Of a DNA stretch of 5,650 nt, positions 1 to 5,240 are shown one piece after another. The notes under the pieces are model-generated. The model saw only the letters and a program-made list of their open reading frames with translations, did not search any database and had not been told where the DNA came from. Every line of letters starts with the position of its first letter. Within the stretch, counting starts at the first letter, position 1. Source of the DNA: Acidobacteriota bacterium. GTDB taxonomy: Bacteria > Acidobacteriota > UBA6911. The position numbers and the translations under genes are program-made. The DNA lies in the NCBI GenBank assembly GCA_031254095.1, contig JAIRVC010000148.1, positions 1 through 5,650 of the forward strand, read 5' to 3'.

Positions 1-66
1 TAAAAGCTTAAATTTAAATATCCGCGTTTTTCCTTCATCGTCCCATACCTGAAAAACTTTAGACAC
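1..66 (-). CDS. Possible N-terminal fragment of an unidentified protein, cut by the window edge
   Basis: On the minus strand one frame is open from an in-frame TAA at 100-102 to the window edge. From a GTG at 64-66 it gives 22 residues, including VFQVWDDEGKTRIFKFKL. The mix of aromatic, acidic and basic residues looks protein-like, but the stretch is very short. The frame contains no ATG and no convincing Shine-Dalgarno lies before the GTG, so the start is uncertain. If real, the gene is divergent from the amidohydrolase and 67-184 would be a shared promoter region. I do not recognise the product. It could also be chance open frame. Confidence 0.3.
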   Translation of the reverse strand, partial: MSKVFQVWDDEGKTRIFKFKLL

Positions 67-184
67 TGAGGTGGCATCTTGCCAAATTCCGCAGTAAAAT
101 TAATGGTTTTCGTACATTGCCTGAAGCTGCTTGCGGCGGGCAAGCCGAAAAATTGATACAAAAAACAGGGCTGTTCACATAAAG

Positions 185-979
185 ATGATCATTGATTTTC
201 ATACCCATGTGTTCCCGGATCGCATCGCCGAACGCGCGGTGTCGTCCATGGCGGCGGCTTGCGGAATGCTCGGCCCGCACATTGAGGCGAGCGTAGACGT
301 GCTGATTTCAGAACTGCGCCGCGTGGATGTGGACAAGGCGGTGGCGCTCAACATCGCGACCAGTCCGCAGAACATGCGCGCTGTGAATGACTTTGCCCAA
401 TCCCTGACGGCATACGATGAGTTGATCCCTTTCGGTTCGGTTCATCCCGCCGCGCCGGATGCGCTCGATGAACTCGCGCGTATCGCGGAAGCAGGACTGA
501 AAGGCGTAAAGTTTCACCCGGAAAACCAGGGCTTCTGCGTCACGGAAGATAGGCTAATACCCATTTACGAAAAAATCAGCCGTTTGGGGCTTATTTGCGT
601 ATTTCACGCGGGAATGGACTTGCGTTACCGCGGATGCGCTTATTGTTCACCGGAACAGTTCTCCGCCATATTGCCGGCGTTCTCAAGCCCGGTCGTGCTG
701 GCGCACATGGGCGGCTACATGCTGTGGGAAGATGTTTTGAAACATCTGGCCGGCAGGGATGTATATCTGGACACGGCTTATACGTACGGCACTATGCCCC
801 GGCCGCTTGCGGCGGAGCTGGTGAATGTGCATGGCGCGGACAAAATACTGCTGGGCAGCGACTCGCCGTGGATGGGTATCGGCGAGCACGCGCGAATGGT
901 CGCCCTCTGGGGACAAAATGAAGAAGATACGCGGAAAATCCTCGGCGAAAACGCGCGCAAACTCCTGTGTCTGGAATGA
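185..979 (+). CDS. Amidohydrolase-2 family metal-dependent hydrolase
   Basis: This 264-residue protein is a cytoplasmic TIM-barrel metal hydrolase of the amidohydrolase-2 family (Pfam Amidohydro_2; also often labelled TatD-like). Visible signatures in order are the N-terminal HxH metal motif (MIIDFHTHVFPD, H6 and H8), GSVHP (H87), VKFHPE (H111), FHAGMD (H141), LAHMGG (H174) and the late barrel aspartate in LLGSDSPW (D226). All the usual metal and catalytic positions seem present and the length fits a complete enzyme. The substrate cannot be deduced. The ATG at 185 is chosen because family members start just before the HxH motif. An in-frame TTG at 131 would add 18 unrelated residues. The ribosome site is weak (ATAAAG). 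A possible promoter is GTGGCA (71-76), an 18-bp spacer and TAAAAT (95-100). The gene converges on the VWA gene, with 10 bp between the stop codons. Confidence 0.9.
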   Translation: MIIDFHTHVFPDRIAERAVSSMAAACGMLGPHIEASVDVLISELRRVDVDKAVALNIATSPQNMRAVNDFAQSLTAYDELIPFGSVHPAAPDALDELARIAEAGLKGVKFHPENQGFCVTEDRLIPIYEKISRLGLICVFHAGMDLRYRGCAYCSPEQFSAILPAFSSPVVLAHMGGYMLWEDVLKHLAGRDVYLDTAYTYGTMPRPLAAELVNVHGADKILLGSDSPWMGIGEHARMVALWGQNEEDTRKILGENARKLLCLE

Positions 980-989
980 AACATCCAGG

Positions 990-1946
990 TCAACGGGGAA
1001 CGGCGAGAAAGCCCGGCCGCGCGCGGATGTTTAATTCCGGGCGGCCGGGAATTGAAACTTCTATCGTATGAAATTTTCCGTCCATGCCCTGGATTAAAGA
1101 ATAATAGAGCAGCAGATATTGCGCGCGAAGTTCCAGCACTATTTTGCTGAAGATATTTTCCAGGTCGCCCGTATTGTCCGATACGAATACGCCACCACCC
1201 GTGGCTTTTGCGAACGCCTCAAGATTTTCCTGCCCCTTGCCGCTTCCCTTGTTCAGGCGGACAACCGCGGCGCCGCTGGGATTTATGGCATAAAAGACCG
1301 AATTCCGCCGCTGCATTTCCATAAGCGCCGAGGCAAAGCTGTTTTTGCTTGTATTGTCGGCGCCGTCCGAAATGACGATTATCGCCTGCCGGGTTTCTTC
1401 CGAGTGTTCAATAAGCTGAGCCGCCAGTATCAAGGCGTCGAAAAACGAGGTGGTTCTTCCCGTCGGCTTTAACTGCCGCAACGTCCACATGGCTTCCTGC
1501 AGATTGTCGCCGTTCTTCAGCCTGACTTCCGGCTGTTCGTCGAAAGAAATAATTGTAACGGCGTCTCCCTCTTTCCAGATTCTTTTCAGAAATTCGATCG
1601 CCGCGTTCTGCTCAAATTCAAAGTTGTAACTAACGCTGCCGGAAATGTCAAAAAGCAGCGTCATATTCAGGTTGGAAGATTCCAGAAGCCGCGATATTTC
1701 CGCCTGCCGGCCGTCTTCGGCAAGGCGAAAATCCTCAATCCGCAGATCAATTACTTCGCGTCCGGAAGCGTCTGTTGCCGCGACGGGAACCGAAACCAGG
1801 CTGGAATTGACGCGGATAACGCTGCCACTGAAATACGGATCGTCCGTGTCCGCCGCCACGGCCTCAAAGTCTTGCGCGGCGAGATAAGGCAGGAAAAATA
1901 AAAAGCAGGAAACAAGATAAAGCCCGCGGAGGTATGCGATTTTCAT
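990..1946 (-). CDS. Secreted von Willebrand factor A domain protein (VWFA-related family)
   Basis: This 318-residue exported protein starts with a signal peptide (K2, R7, hydrophobic core about 8-22, probable cleavage after YLAA around residue 24). A short beta-rich lead follows (IRVNSSLVSVPVAATDASG, then EDFRLAEDG) of the kind that precedes the VWA domain in the 'VWFA-related' family. The VWA domain covers about 95-275. It has a complete MIDAS metal site: DISGS (D100, S102, S104), a threonine in TGRTTSF (T165 or T166) and the aspartate of VISDGADN (D194). It should bind a divalent cation and a protein ligand in the periplasm or outside the cell; the ligand is unknown. LVSC at 11-14 looks like a lipobox, but the hydrophobic stretch continues past it, so signal peptidase I is more likely. 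The gene lies 48 bp downstream of the OmpA-like gene on the same strand, probably in one operon. Its start codon sits in the loop of a 12-bp inverted repeat. Confidence 0.88.
   Translation of the reverse strand: MKIAYLRGLYLVSCFLFFLPYLAAQDFEAVAADTDDPYFSGSVIRVNSSLVSVPVAATDASGREVIDLRIEDFRLAEDGRQAEISRLLESSNLNMTLLFDISGSVSYNFEFEQNAAIEFLKRIWKEGDAVTIISFDEQPEVRLKNGDNLQEAMWTLRQLKPTGRTTSFFDALILAAQLIEHSEETRQAIIVISDGADNTSKNSFASALMEMQRRNSVFYAINPSGAAVVRLNKGSGKGQENLEAFAKATGGGVFVSDNTGDLENIFSKIVLELRAQYLLLYYSLIQGMDGKFHTIEVSIPGRPELNIRARPGFLAVPR
1012..1049. repeat. GC-rich 9-bp inverted repeat at the convergent gene ends
   Basis: CCCGGCCGC (1012-1020) and GCGGCCGGG (1041-1049) are perfect inverted arms around a 20-nt loop. 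They lie 33 nt past the amidohydrolase stop and inside the last codons of the VWA gene. No T-run follows on either strand, so a standard intrinsic terminator is not supported. The arms encode GRP and RPG in the VWA protein and may be chance. Confidence 0.3.
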
Positions 1947-1974
1947 AGCTTTCAGCTTATCACTCCGCGGGCTT
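1920..1974 (-). promoter_or_regulatory. 12-bp inverted repeat enclosing the VWA gene start codon
   Basis: AAGCCCGCGGAG (1920-1931) and CTCCGCGGGCTT (1963-1974) are perfectly complementary over 12 bp with a 31-nt loop. In the minus-strand mRNA the first arm lies in the spacer after the OmpA-like gene and the second is codons 6-9 of the VWA gene. The ATG (1944-1946) is therefore in the loop, while the only GGAG near it (1963-1966 complement) is in the stem. The structure could limit or couple translation of the VWA gene after the OmpA-like gene. It lacks a U-tract, so it is not a normal terminator. Confidence 0.5.
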
Positions 1975-1994
1975 CCTGAACATTGAATTAGTAT

Positions 1995-3056
1995 TTACCG
2001 CAACTGGCCGGTCTGGACCGGAGCTCCGCCGGCGTCAACGCCTGTGGCAGTCAGCCCTTTGTTGATCAGGAGCCTGACTTCAACGCGCCGGTTTTCCTCT
2101 CTGCCCTCACGGGTTTTGTTGTCGCCGACCGGATTGCTTTCGCCGTATCCCATCGGCGTGACAAAACGGCGCATGGGAATCATGTAGTTTTCAGCCAGAT
2201 GCTGAATCACGGCGTCTGCCCGCTGCTGGCTCAACCGCCGGTTGGCGTTCGTGTCTCCGTCGGATGAGGCAAAACCGGCGACTTCAATAATGTAGCCTTT
2301 TTCGGAGCGGATTTGTTCCGCAAACCGATTCAGTTCAGTCCGGTATTCAGCGGCGATTACGGCGCTGCCCACCTTGAAATAAACCGTAGCCAGGGCTGTC
2401 ATCTCGTAGTCGTCAATCAATCCGATTCGCTCGTTAGTGGTGCGCACGCCCACATGAGCGTTGTCGGCCGTGGACTGCGCGCCGGCCGCCGCCGCAATAG
2501 CGGCATCCGCCGTCGTCTGCGCGGCTCTGGCGTCATTGCGGACGAGATCGGTTATCGCGGTAAGTTCCTGAATCTGCCCGGAAAGCCGCTCGGCGTTTTT
2601 CTCAGTCGCTCCCAGCCTTACCTGCGTGTCGCGGAGATCTTTTTCAACCGGAACCACGCGTGTGTCCATTGCCTGGGCGACGATGTGGTCGTCGTTCCTG
2701 AAACGAACTTCACTGGCGGCGAGAACGCCGGAATTCATACCCAGACCTTTTGCTTCCACCTGCAAACCGGGAACAAGATCGATGGCGGAGTATTTTTTCG
2801 CGCCGCGAAGGAAATTGCTTTTTCTCTCCTTGACGTCCGTGCCGCTGGAGACGGAAACTCTGTAAACGGCGTTGCCGAATGTGCGCACCGTCAGTATTTC
2901 AGCGTCTACGCTTAAAATAACGCCTTCAATGTTCATCTTCTGCCCGGCCGGCACCGACAAAGCGCTAATTTCCTGGGCGTATACCGGCGCTGTCAAGGCA
3001 AACGCCAGCGAAAGCGCGCAAAGCGCTAAGGTCATGTTTTTATATGTCTTTTTCAT
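1995..3056 (-). CDS. OmpA-family envelope protein with N-terminal beta domain and coiled coil
   Basis: The 353-residue precursor has a clear signal peptide (KK, then ALCALSLAFALTAPVYA) with likely cleavage after residue 27. Residues about 40-120 are beta-rich (IEGVILSVDAEILTVRT, VPGLQVEAKG) and resemble small OB-like domains such as DUF5666. Residues about 135-210 are alanine- and glutamine-rich and probably helical or coiled-coil, like periplasmic spacers. Residues about 222-330 form an OmpA C-terminal peptidoglycan-associating domain: VYFKVGSAVI, IEVAGFASSDGD, RRLSQQRADAV and NRRVEVRLL. The usual GHTD motif reads GFAS here, so the diaminopimelate-binding aspartate appears to be serine, while the partner arginine (R279) is kept. 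The protein probably ties an envelope structure to peptidoglycan. The ATG at 3056 is chosen because GGAGG lies 5 nt before it and the signal peptide starts there. The longer frame from 3110 would translate the inserted repeat. First gene of a probable operon with the VWA gene. Confidence 0.88.
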   Translation of the reverse strand: MKKTYKNMTLALCALSLAFALTAPVYAQEISALSVPAGQKMNIEGVILSVDAEILTVRTFGNAVYRVSVSSGTDVKERKSNFLRGAKKYSAIDLVPGLQVEAKGLGMNSGVLAASEVRFRNDDHIVAQAMDTRVVPVEKDLRDTQVRLGATEKNAERLSGQIQELTAITDLVRNDARAAQTTADAAIAAAAGAQSTADNAHVGVRTTNERIGLIDDYEMTALATVYFKVGSAVIAAEYRTELNRFAEQIRSEKGYIIEVAGFASSDGDTNANRRLSQQRADAVIQHLAENYMIPMRRFVTPMGYGESNPVGDNKTREGREENRRVEVRLLINKGLTATGVDAGGAPVQTGQLR

Positions 3057-3061
3057 TTGAG

Positions 3062-3066
3062 CCTCC
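3062..3066 (-). promoter_or_regulatory. Ribosome binding site that fixes the OmpA-like start
   Basis: On the minus strand GGAGG is followed by a 5-nt spacer and the ATG at 3054-3056. It lies 5 bp outside the end of repeat copy 1, so the insertion left translation initiation intact. Confidence 0.85.
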
Positions 3067-3071
3067 ATAAT

Positions 3072-3224
3072 GGAAACGCTGATTAATTGCCTGTGCGGGC
3101 GAATCGCCAAATTGTTTACGGCGGCGCGGTGCTCGTAACCTCAACATATTTCTGTATATGCCTCGGTTCCTGCGCTCCGTGCGCCTTGCGCTTCATCCCG
3201 CGCAGGCAATTAATCAGTGTTTCC
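3072..3224 (-). mobile_element. MITE-like repeat, copy 1 (153 bp, terminal inverted repeats)
   Basis: Both ends begin GGAAAC(G/A)CTGATTAATTG inward, and the terminal inverted repeat runs for 28 bp with 2 mismatches (3072-3099 against 3197-3224). Positions 3124-3186 are identical, as reverse complement, to 5086-5148 of copy 2. The stretch between the left terminal repeat and the core (about 3100-3123) differs from copy 2 in sequence and is 10 bp longer. No transposase is encoded. The flanks (TAAT left, AATT right) share only AAT, so no clean 4-bp target duplication is visible here. The element ends right before the OmpA-like ribosome site, so it forms that gene's leader or contains its promoter. 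Internal dyads include CATAT/ATATG and GCGC/GCGC. Confidence 0.85.
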
Positions 3225-3381
3225 AATTTTAAAATTCCGTAAATCCGCCGGTATTTTCCGTCCTACGGAACCGAATCAACCTGCGTTTTCTTATTAAGCA
3301 ATTGTCGTGCCAATACTTGGTTAATCGTATCACATAGATTAATAAGGAGTTATAAAAACACAATTAGAGCTGAATTAACAA

Positions 3382-3425
3382 CCGGGGAAAATTTCCCGGC
3401 TTAAATCGGGGAAATATTCCCTGAT
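3382..3425. promoter_or_regulatory. Tandem pair of near-identical palindromes, candidate operator
   Basis: CGGGGAAAATTTCCC (3383-3397) and CGGGGAAATATTCCC (3407-3421) differ only by a swap of the two central bases. The first contains the perfect 13-bp palindrome GGGAAAATTTCCC. The second sits in a 21-bp imperfect palindrome running from ATCGGGG to CCCTGAT (3405-3425). The centres are 24 bp apart, about 55-90 bp upstream of the expected start of transcription of the sigma gene. This looks like two dimer binding sites for one regulator, which is unknown. Confidence 0.55.
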
Positions 3426-3441
3426 CTAAGTGAAACATCGT

Positions 3442-3454
3442 GGTTAATTTAACC
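3442..3454. promoter_or_regulatory. 13-bp palindrome over the -35 region of the sigma gene
   Basis: GGTTAA-T-TTAACC is a perfect palindrome. It covers the position where a -35 element would lie (3444-3449), so a bound protein would block the promoter. The 8-mer TGGTTAAT also occurs at 3318-3325 in the same spacer. Confidence 0.45.
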
Positions 3455-3472
3455 TGCGTATGACGCTATAAT
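3444..3472 (+). promoter_or_regulatory. Candidate promoter of the sigma factor operon
   Basis: A perfect TATAAT -10 box lies at 3467-3472. With a 17-bp spacer the -35 position is TTAATT (3444-3449), which matches TTGACA poorly (3 of 6), so the promoter may need an activator. Transcription would start about 7 nt after the -10 box, at or next to the A of the ATG at 3480. The transcript would then be leaderless, consistent with the lack of any ribosome site before that ATG. Confidence 0.55.
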
Positions 3473-3479
3473 AAGTTTC

Positions 3480-4490
3480 ATGATTGAACCGGATTTAACG
3501 ACCGTGGAGACAGACGAAGAATCCGGCGTGGATTCTGAAAACATCGAAATCTTTGCCGATGAAGAAAGTCCGGCCGAAAGTCCGGAAGGCTTGGCCGCGT
3601 CTGAAACAGAAGAGTACGGTCGCCTGGAGATCGCCCATTATGATCCTTTGCGCGCGTACATGGCGGAAATCGGCAAGTTCGCGCCGCTCGGCCGCGAAGA
3701 GGAGCGTGAATTGGCGGAAAATTACCGCCGGACGGGCGACAGAGAAGCGGCGTACCGTCTTGTGACGTCCCATCTGAAACTGGTGGTCAGAATAGCCATG
3801 ATTTACCAGAAGGTTTATCGAAACATTCTTGATTTGATTCAGGAAGGAAATCTTGGGCTGCTGCAGGCCGTCGAACGGTTCGACCCGGAACGGGGCGCGC
3901 GCCTTCAGACCTACGCCGTCTGGTGGATCAAGGCTTACATTCTAAAATTCTTGCTGGACAACTCCCGTATGGTCAAGATCGGGACAACCAACGCCCGGCG
4001 GAAAATCCTTATGAACCTCAATCGTGAAAAACGCGAGCTTGAAGCCAGAGGAATAGTTCCCACCTACAAGCAACTGGCGGAGAACCTCGGCGTTGACGAA
4101 CGCGAGCTGATGGAAGTCGAACGGGGAATGACCGGCGCCGATATTTCGCTGGACGCGCCGTTGGGAGAAGACGGCGACTCGCGCTATATAGACACTCTGC
4201 GGCTGATGGAACAGGGCGTCGATGAAAAAATCGCGCAGGGAGAATTTCGGGAATTGCTGGAAAAGAAGCTCGCGGATTTCACCGCGGCGCTTTCGGAGCG
4301 CGACCGTGAGATCATGACCCGCAGGCTTGTCTCCGACGAACCGGAAACGCTGCAGCAGATCGCCGACCGCTACGGCGTTACGCGCGAAGCCGTCCGGGTT
4401 GCGGAAAAGAAGCTGGTCGCGCGGCTCAAGCAATATCTGGTTGAGTCGTTCGGCGACATACGCGAAATTGAAATCAACCTGCTGCGGTAA
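3480..4490 (+). CDS. RNA polymerase sigma factor, sigma-70 family, RpoH-like
   Basis: This 336-residue protein directs RNA polymerase to an alternative promoter set. Residues 1-50 are a strongly acidic tail (18 Asp/Glu, one Arg). Region 1.2 starts at DPLRAYMAEIGKF (55-67). Region 2 covers about 95-168, with LVTSHLKLVVRIA, DLIQEGNLGLLQAVERFDP (core binding) and QTYAVWWIKAYILKF (-10 recognition and melting). ARRKILMNLNREK (172-184) occupies the place of the RpoH box but is diverged. Region 3 follows (YKQLAENLGV to DISLDAPLGEDGDS), then region 4 with a helix-turn-helix (TLQQIADRYGVTREAVRVAEKK, about 290-311). Closest remembered relatives are the RpoH-like sigma factors of deltaproteobacterial type; a group 2/3 stress sigma factor is the alternative. 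The ATG at 3480 has no ribosome site but lies 7 bp after TATAAT; the next ATG, at codon 61, would cut region 1.2. The response regulator follows after 43 bp. Confidence 0.92.
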   Translation: MIEPDLTTVETDEESGVDSENIEIFADEESPAESPEGLAASETEEYGRLEIAHYDPLRAYMAEIGKFAPLGREEERELAENYRRTGDREAAYRLVTSHLKLVVRIAMIYQKVYRNILDLIQEGNLGLLQAVERFDPERGARLQTYAVWWIKAYILKFLLDNSRMVKIGTTNARRKILMNLNREKRELEARGIVPTYKQLAENLGVDERELMEVERGMTGADISLDAPLGEDGDSRYIDTLRLMEQGVDEKIAQGEFRELLEKKLADFTAALSERDREIMTRRLVSDEPETLQQIADRYGVTREAVRVAEKKLVARLKQYLVESFGDIREIEINLLR

Positions 4491-4533
4491 AACAGTTTAT
4501 TATTTCCTGTGGTTATTTGAGGAGCGTTGACTT

Positions 4534-5058
4534 ATGGAAAAAAGCACGGAATCTTTTACCTATAAGATCGAATCCACAAAAGCGGCGGAAAAACAGGACG
4601 ATTTACCGGGAGGCGAAAATGCCGAAACGAAAACGCCGAAAGAACGCCTCGATTATCTTTATGAAGCGAACGCAAACCGTAAACCACTGATTCTTGCCGT
4701 TGACGATTCGCCCGACATTCTGGCGGCCGTAGCGGCAGTGCTGGGAGACGAATACAAGGTATTTAAGCTGCCGAAACCGGCCATGCTCGAAAACGTTTTG
4801 AAACAGGTAACTCCCGACTTATTCCTTCTTGATTATCAAATGCCTGAATTGAACGGATTTGAGCTGATCTCCATAATTCGCGGTTACGAGAAGTATAAGA
4901 CAACTCCAATTATTTTCCTGACATCCGAGGACACGATGGATCATATTGCCGCCGCAATCGGCCTTGGCGCAAGCGATTACATTGTGAAGCCGTTCAATAA
5001 GGACATATTGAGAGAGAAAGTCTCGAAGCATATAAAAGAACCTCTAAGGAAACGCTGA
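4534..5058 (+). CDS. Receiver-only response regulator with N-terminal extension
   Basis: This 174-residue protein has a charged, probably disordered extension (1-50) and one receiver domain (about 52-168). The phosphorylation site is complete: acidic pair D57-D58 (AVDDSPD), acceptor D100 (LFLLDYQMP), T130 (IFLTSED) and K152 (DYIVKPF). There is no output domain, so it should act by protein contact, as CheY-like and stress-module receivers do. Likely partners are the neighbouring sigma factor or an anti-sigma system (inference). GAGGAG (4519-4524) stands 9 nt before the ATG. The last residue and stop codon (AAA CGC TGA) are inside repeat copy 2. Without the insertion the frame would end LRKK and TAA at the same length. 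It is the middle gene of a probable operon with the sigma factor and the sensor. Confidence 0.9.
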   Translation: MEKSTESFTYKIESTKAAEKQDDLPGGENAETKTPKERLDYLYEANANRKPLILAVDDSPDILAAVAAVLGDEYKVFKLPKPAMLENVLKQVTPDLFLLDYQMPELNGFELISIIRGYEKYKTTPIIFLTSEDTMDHIAAAIGLGASDYIVKPFNKDILREKVSKHIKEPLRKR

Positions 5059-5194
5059 TTAATTGCCTGAGCGGGATGAAGTACGAGGCGCACGGAGCGC
5101 AGGAACCGAGGCATATACAGAAATATGTTGAGGTTACGAGCACCGCGCAACGAAGTAATTCGCCTGCGCAGACAATTAATCAGTGTTTCCCTAA
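5044..5194. other. CTAA target-site duplication around repeat copy 2
   Basis: CTAA occurs directly outside both ends of the element (5044-5047 and 5191-5194). The match runs on to CTAAGG because the element starts with GG and the target probably continued with GG. A 4-bp duplication of CTAA is, from memory, typical of the IS5 subgroup of the IS5 family (YTAR targets). Confidence 0.65.
5048..5190 (+). mobile_element. MITE-like repeat, copy 2 (143 bp, terminal inverted repeats)
   Basis: This is the second copy of the element at 3072-3224, in opposite orientation. Its terminal inverted repeats match over 28 bp with 4 mismatches (5048-5075 against 5163-5190) and begin GGAAAC. Its core 5086-5148 is identical over 63 bp to copy 1. 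It carries no transposase, so it would need one supplied by a related element elsewhere. It lies in the response regulator-sensor junction and replaces the end of the regulator gene. When transcribed, the terminal repeats can form a long imperfect hairpin that may affect how much of the downstream sensor is made. Confidence 0.88.
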
Positions 5195-5228
5195 GGAAAA
5201 AGTAATTGCAAATTCCATATGCGCATGA

Positions 5229-5234
5229 AAGGGG
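5229..5234 (+). promoter_or_regulatory. Ribosome binding site of the sensor gene
   Basis: AAGGGG stands 6 nt before the ATG at 5241. It selects this start over two upstream ATGs (5219 and 5225), which are out of frame and lead to a stop after about 10-12 codons. Confidence 0.75.
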
Positions 5235-5240
5235 AATTCC

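Larger units (their letters stand above)
3225..3479. other. Divergent intergenic regulatory region
   Basis: This 255-bp stretch separates the minus-strand OmpA-like gene (with its repeat) from the plus-strand sigma factor gene. It holds a 12-bp palindrome AATTTTAAAATT (3225-3236) next to the repeat end, and a small hairpin TTCCGT-CCT-ACGGAA (3256-3270). It also holds a dyad TTAATC/GATTAA (3321-3326 and 3337-3342, 10-bp spacer), two tandem GGGAAA-type palindromes, a GGTTAA palindrome and a TATAAT box. AAGGAG at 3344-3349 has no start codon at a usable distance. I found no convincing promoter for the OmpA-like gene and no small gene here. Confidence 0.6.

Noticed and set aside
131..184. TTG start for the amidohydrolase at 131
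   Set aside because: It adds 18 residues unlike the family, which begins right at the MIIDFHTH motif.
1012..1049. Intrinsic terminator between the convergent genes
   Set aside because: The stem is perfect, but the loop is 20 nt and there is no T-run on either strand. It also lies within VWA codons.
1119..1472. Long plus-strand open frame opposite the VWA gene
   Set aside because: It is a shadow of the minus-strand gene, whose signal peptide and MIDAS motifs are clear. The same applies to the opposite-strand frames over the OmpA-like and sigma genes.
3057..3110. Longer start for the OmpA-like protein adding 18 residues
   Set aside because: The extra codons translate the repeat end and the ribosome site, and would bury the signal peptide. 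The ATG at 3056 has GGAGG 5 nt upstream.
3321..3342. TTAATC/GATTAA dyad as a promoter or operator
   Set aside because: Six-base A/T-rich arms are expected by chance in such a spacer, and no good -10/-35 pair could be placed on it.
3344..3349. AAGGAG as the ribosome site of a small gene in the intergenic region
   Set aside because: No ATG, GTG or TTG follows at a usable distance with an open frame.
3072..5190. CRISPR repeats or integron attachment sites as the explanation of the repeated sequence
   Set aside because: There are only two copies, 1.8 kb apart, in opposite orientation, with long terminal inverted repeats and no spacers or cassette structure.
5076..5228. A 50-codon open frame (MKYEAHGAQEPRH...) running through repeat copy 2, with a matching frame in copy 1
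   Set aside because: No proper ribosome site; copy 1 stops after 26 codons. The only substitutions near its start change the amino acids (KYE against KRK), so the shared frame follows from the identical core and not from coding constraint.
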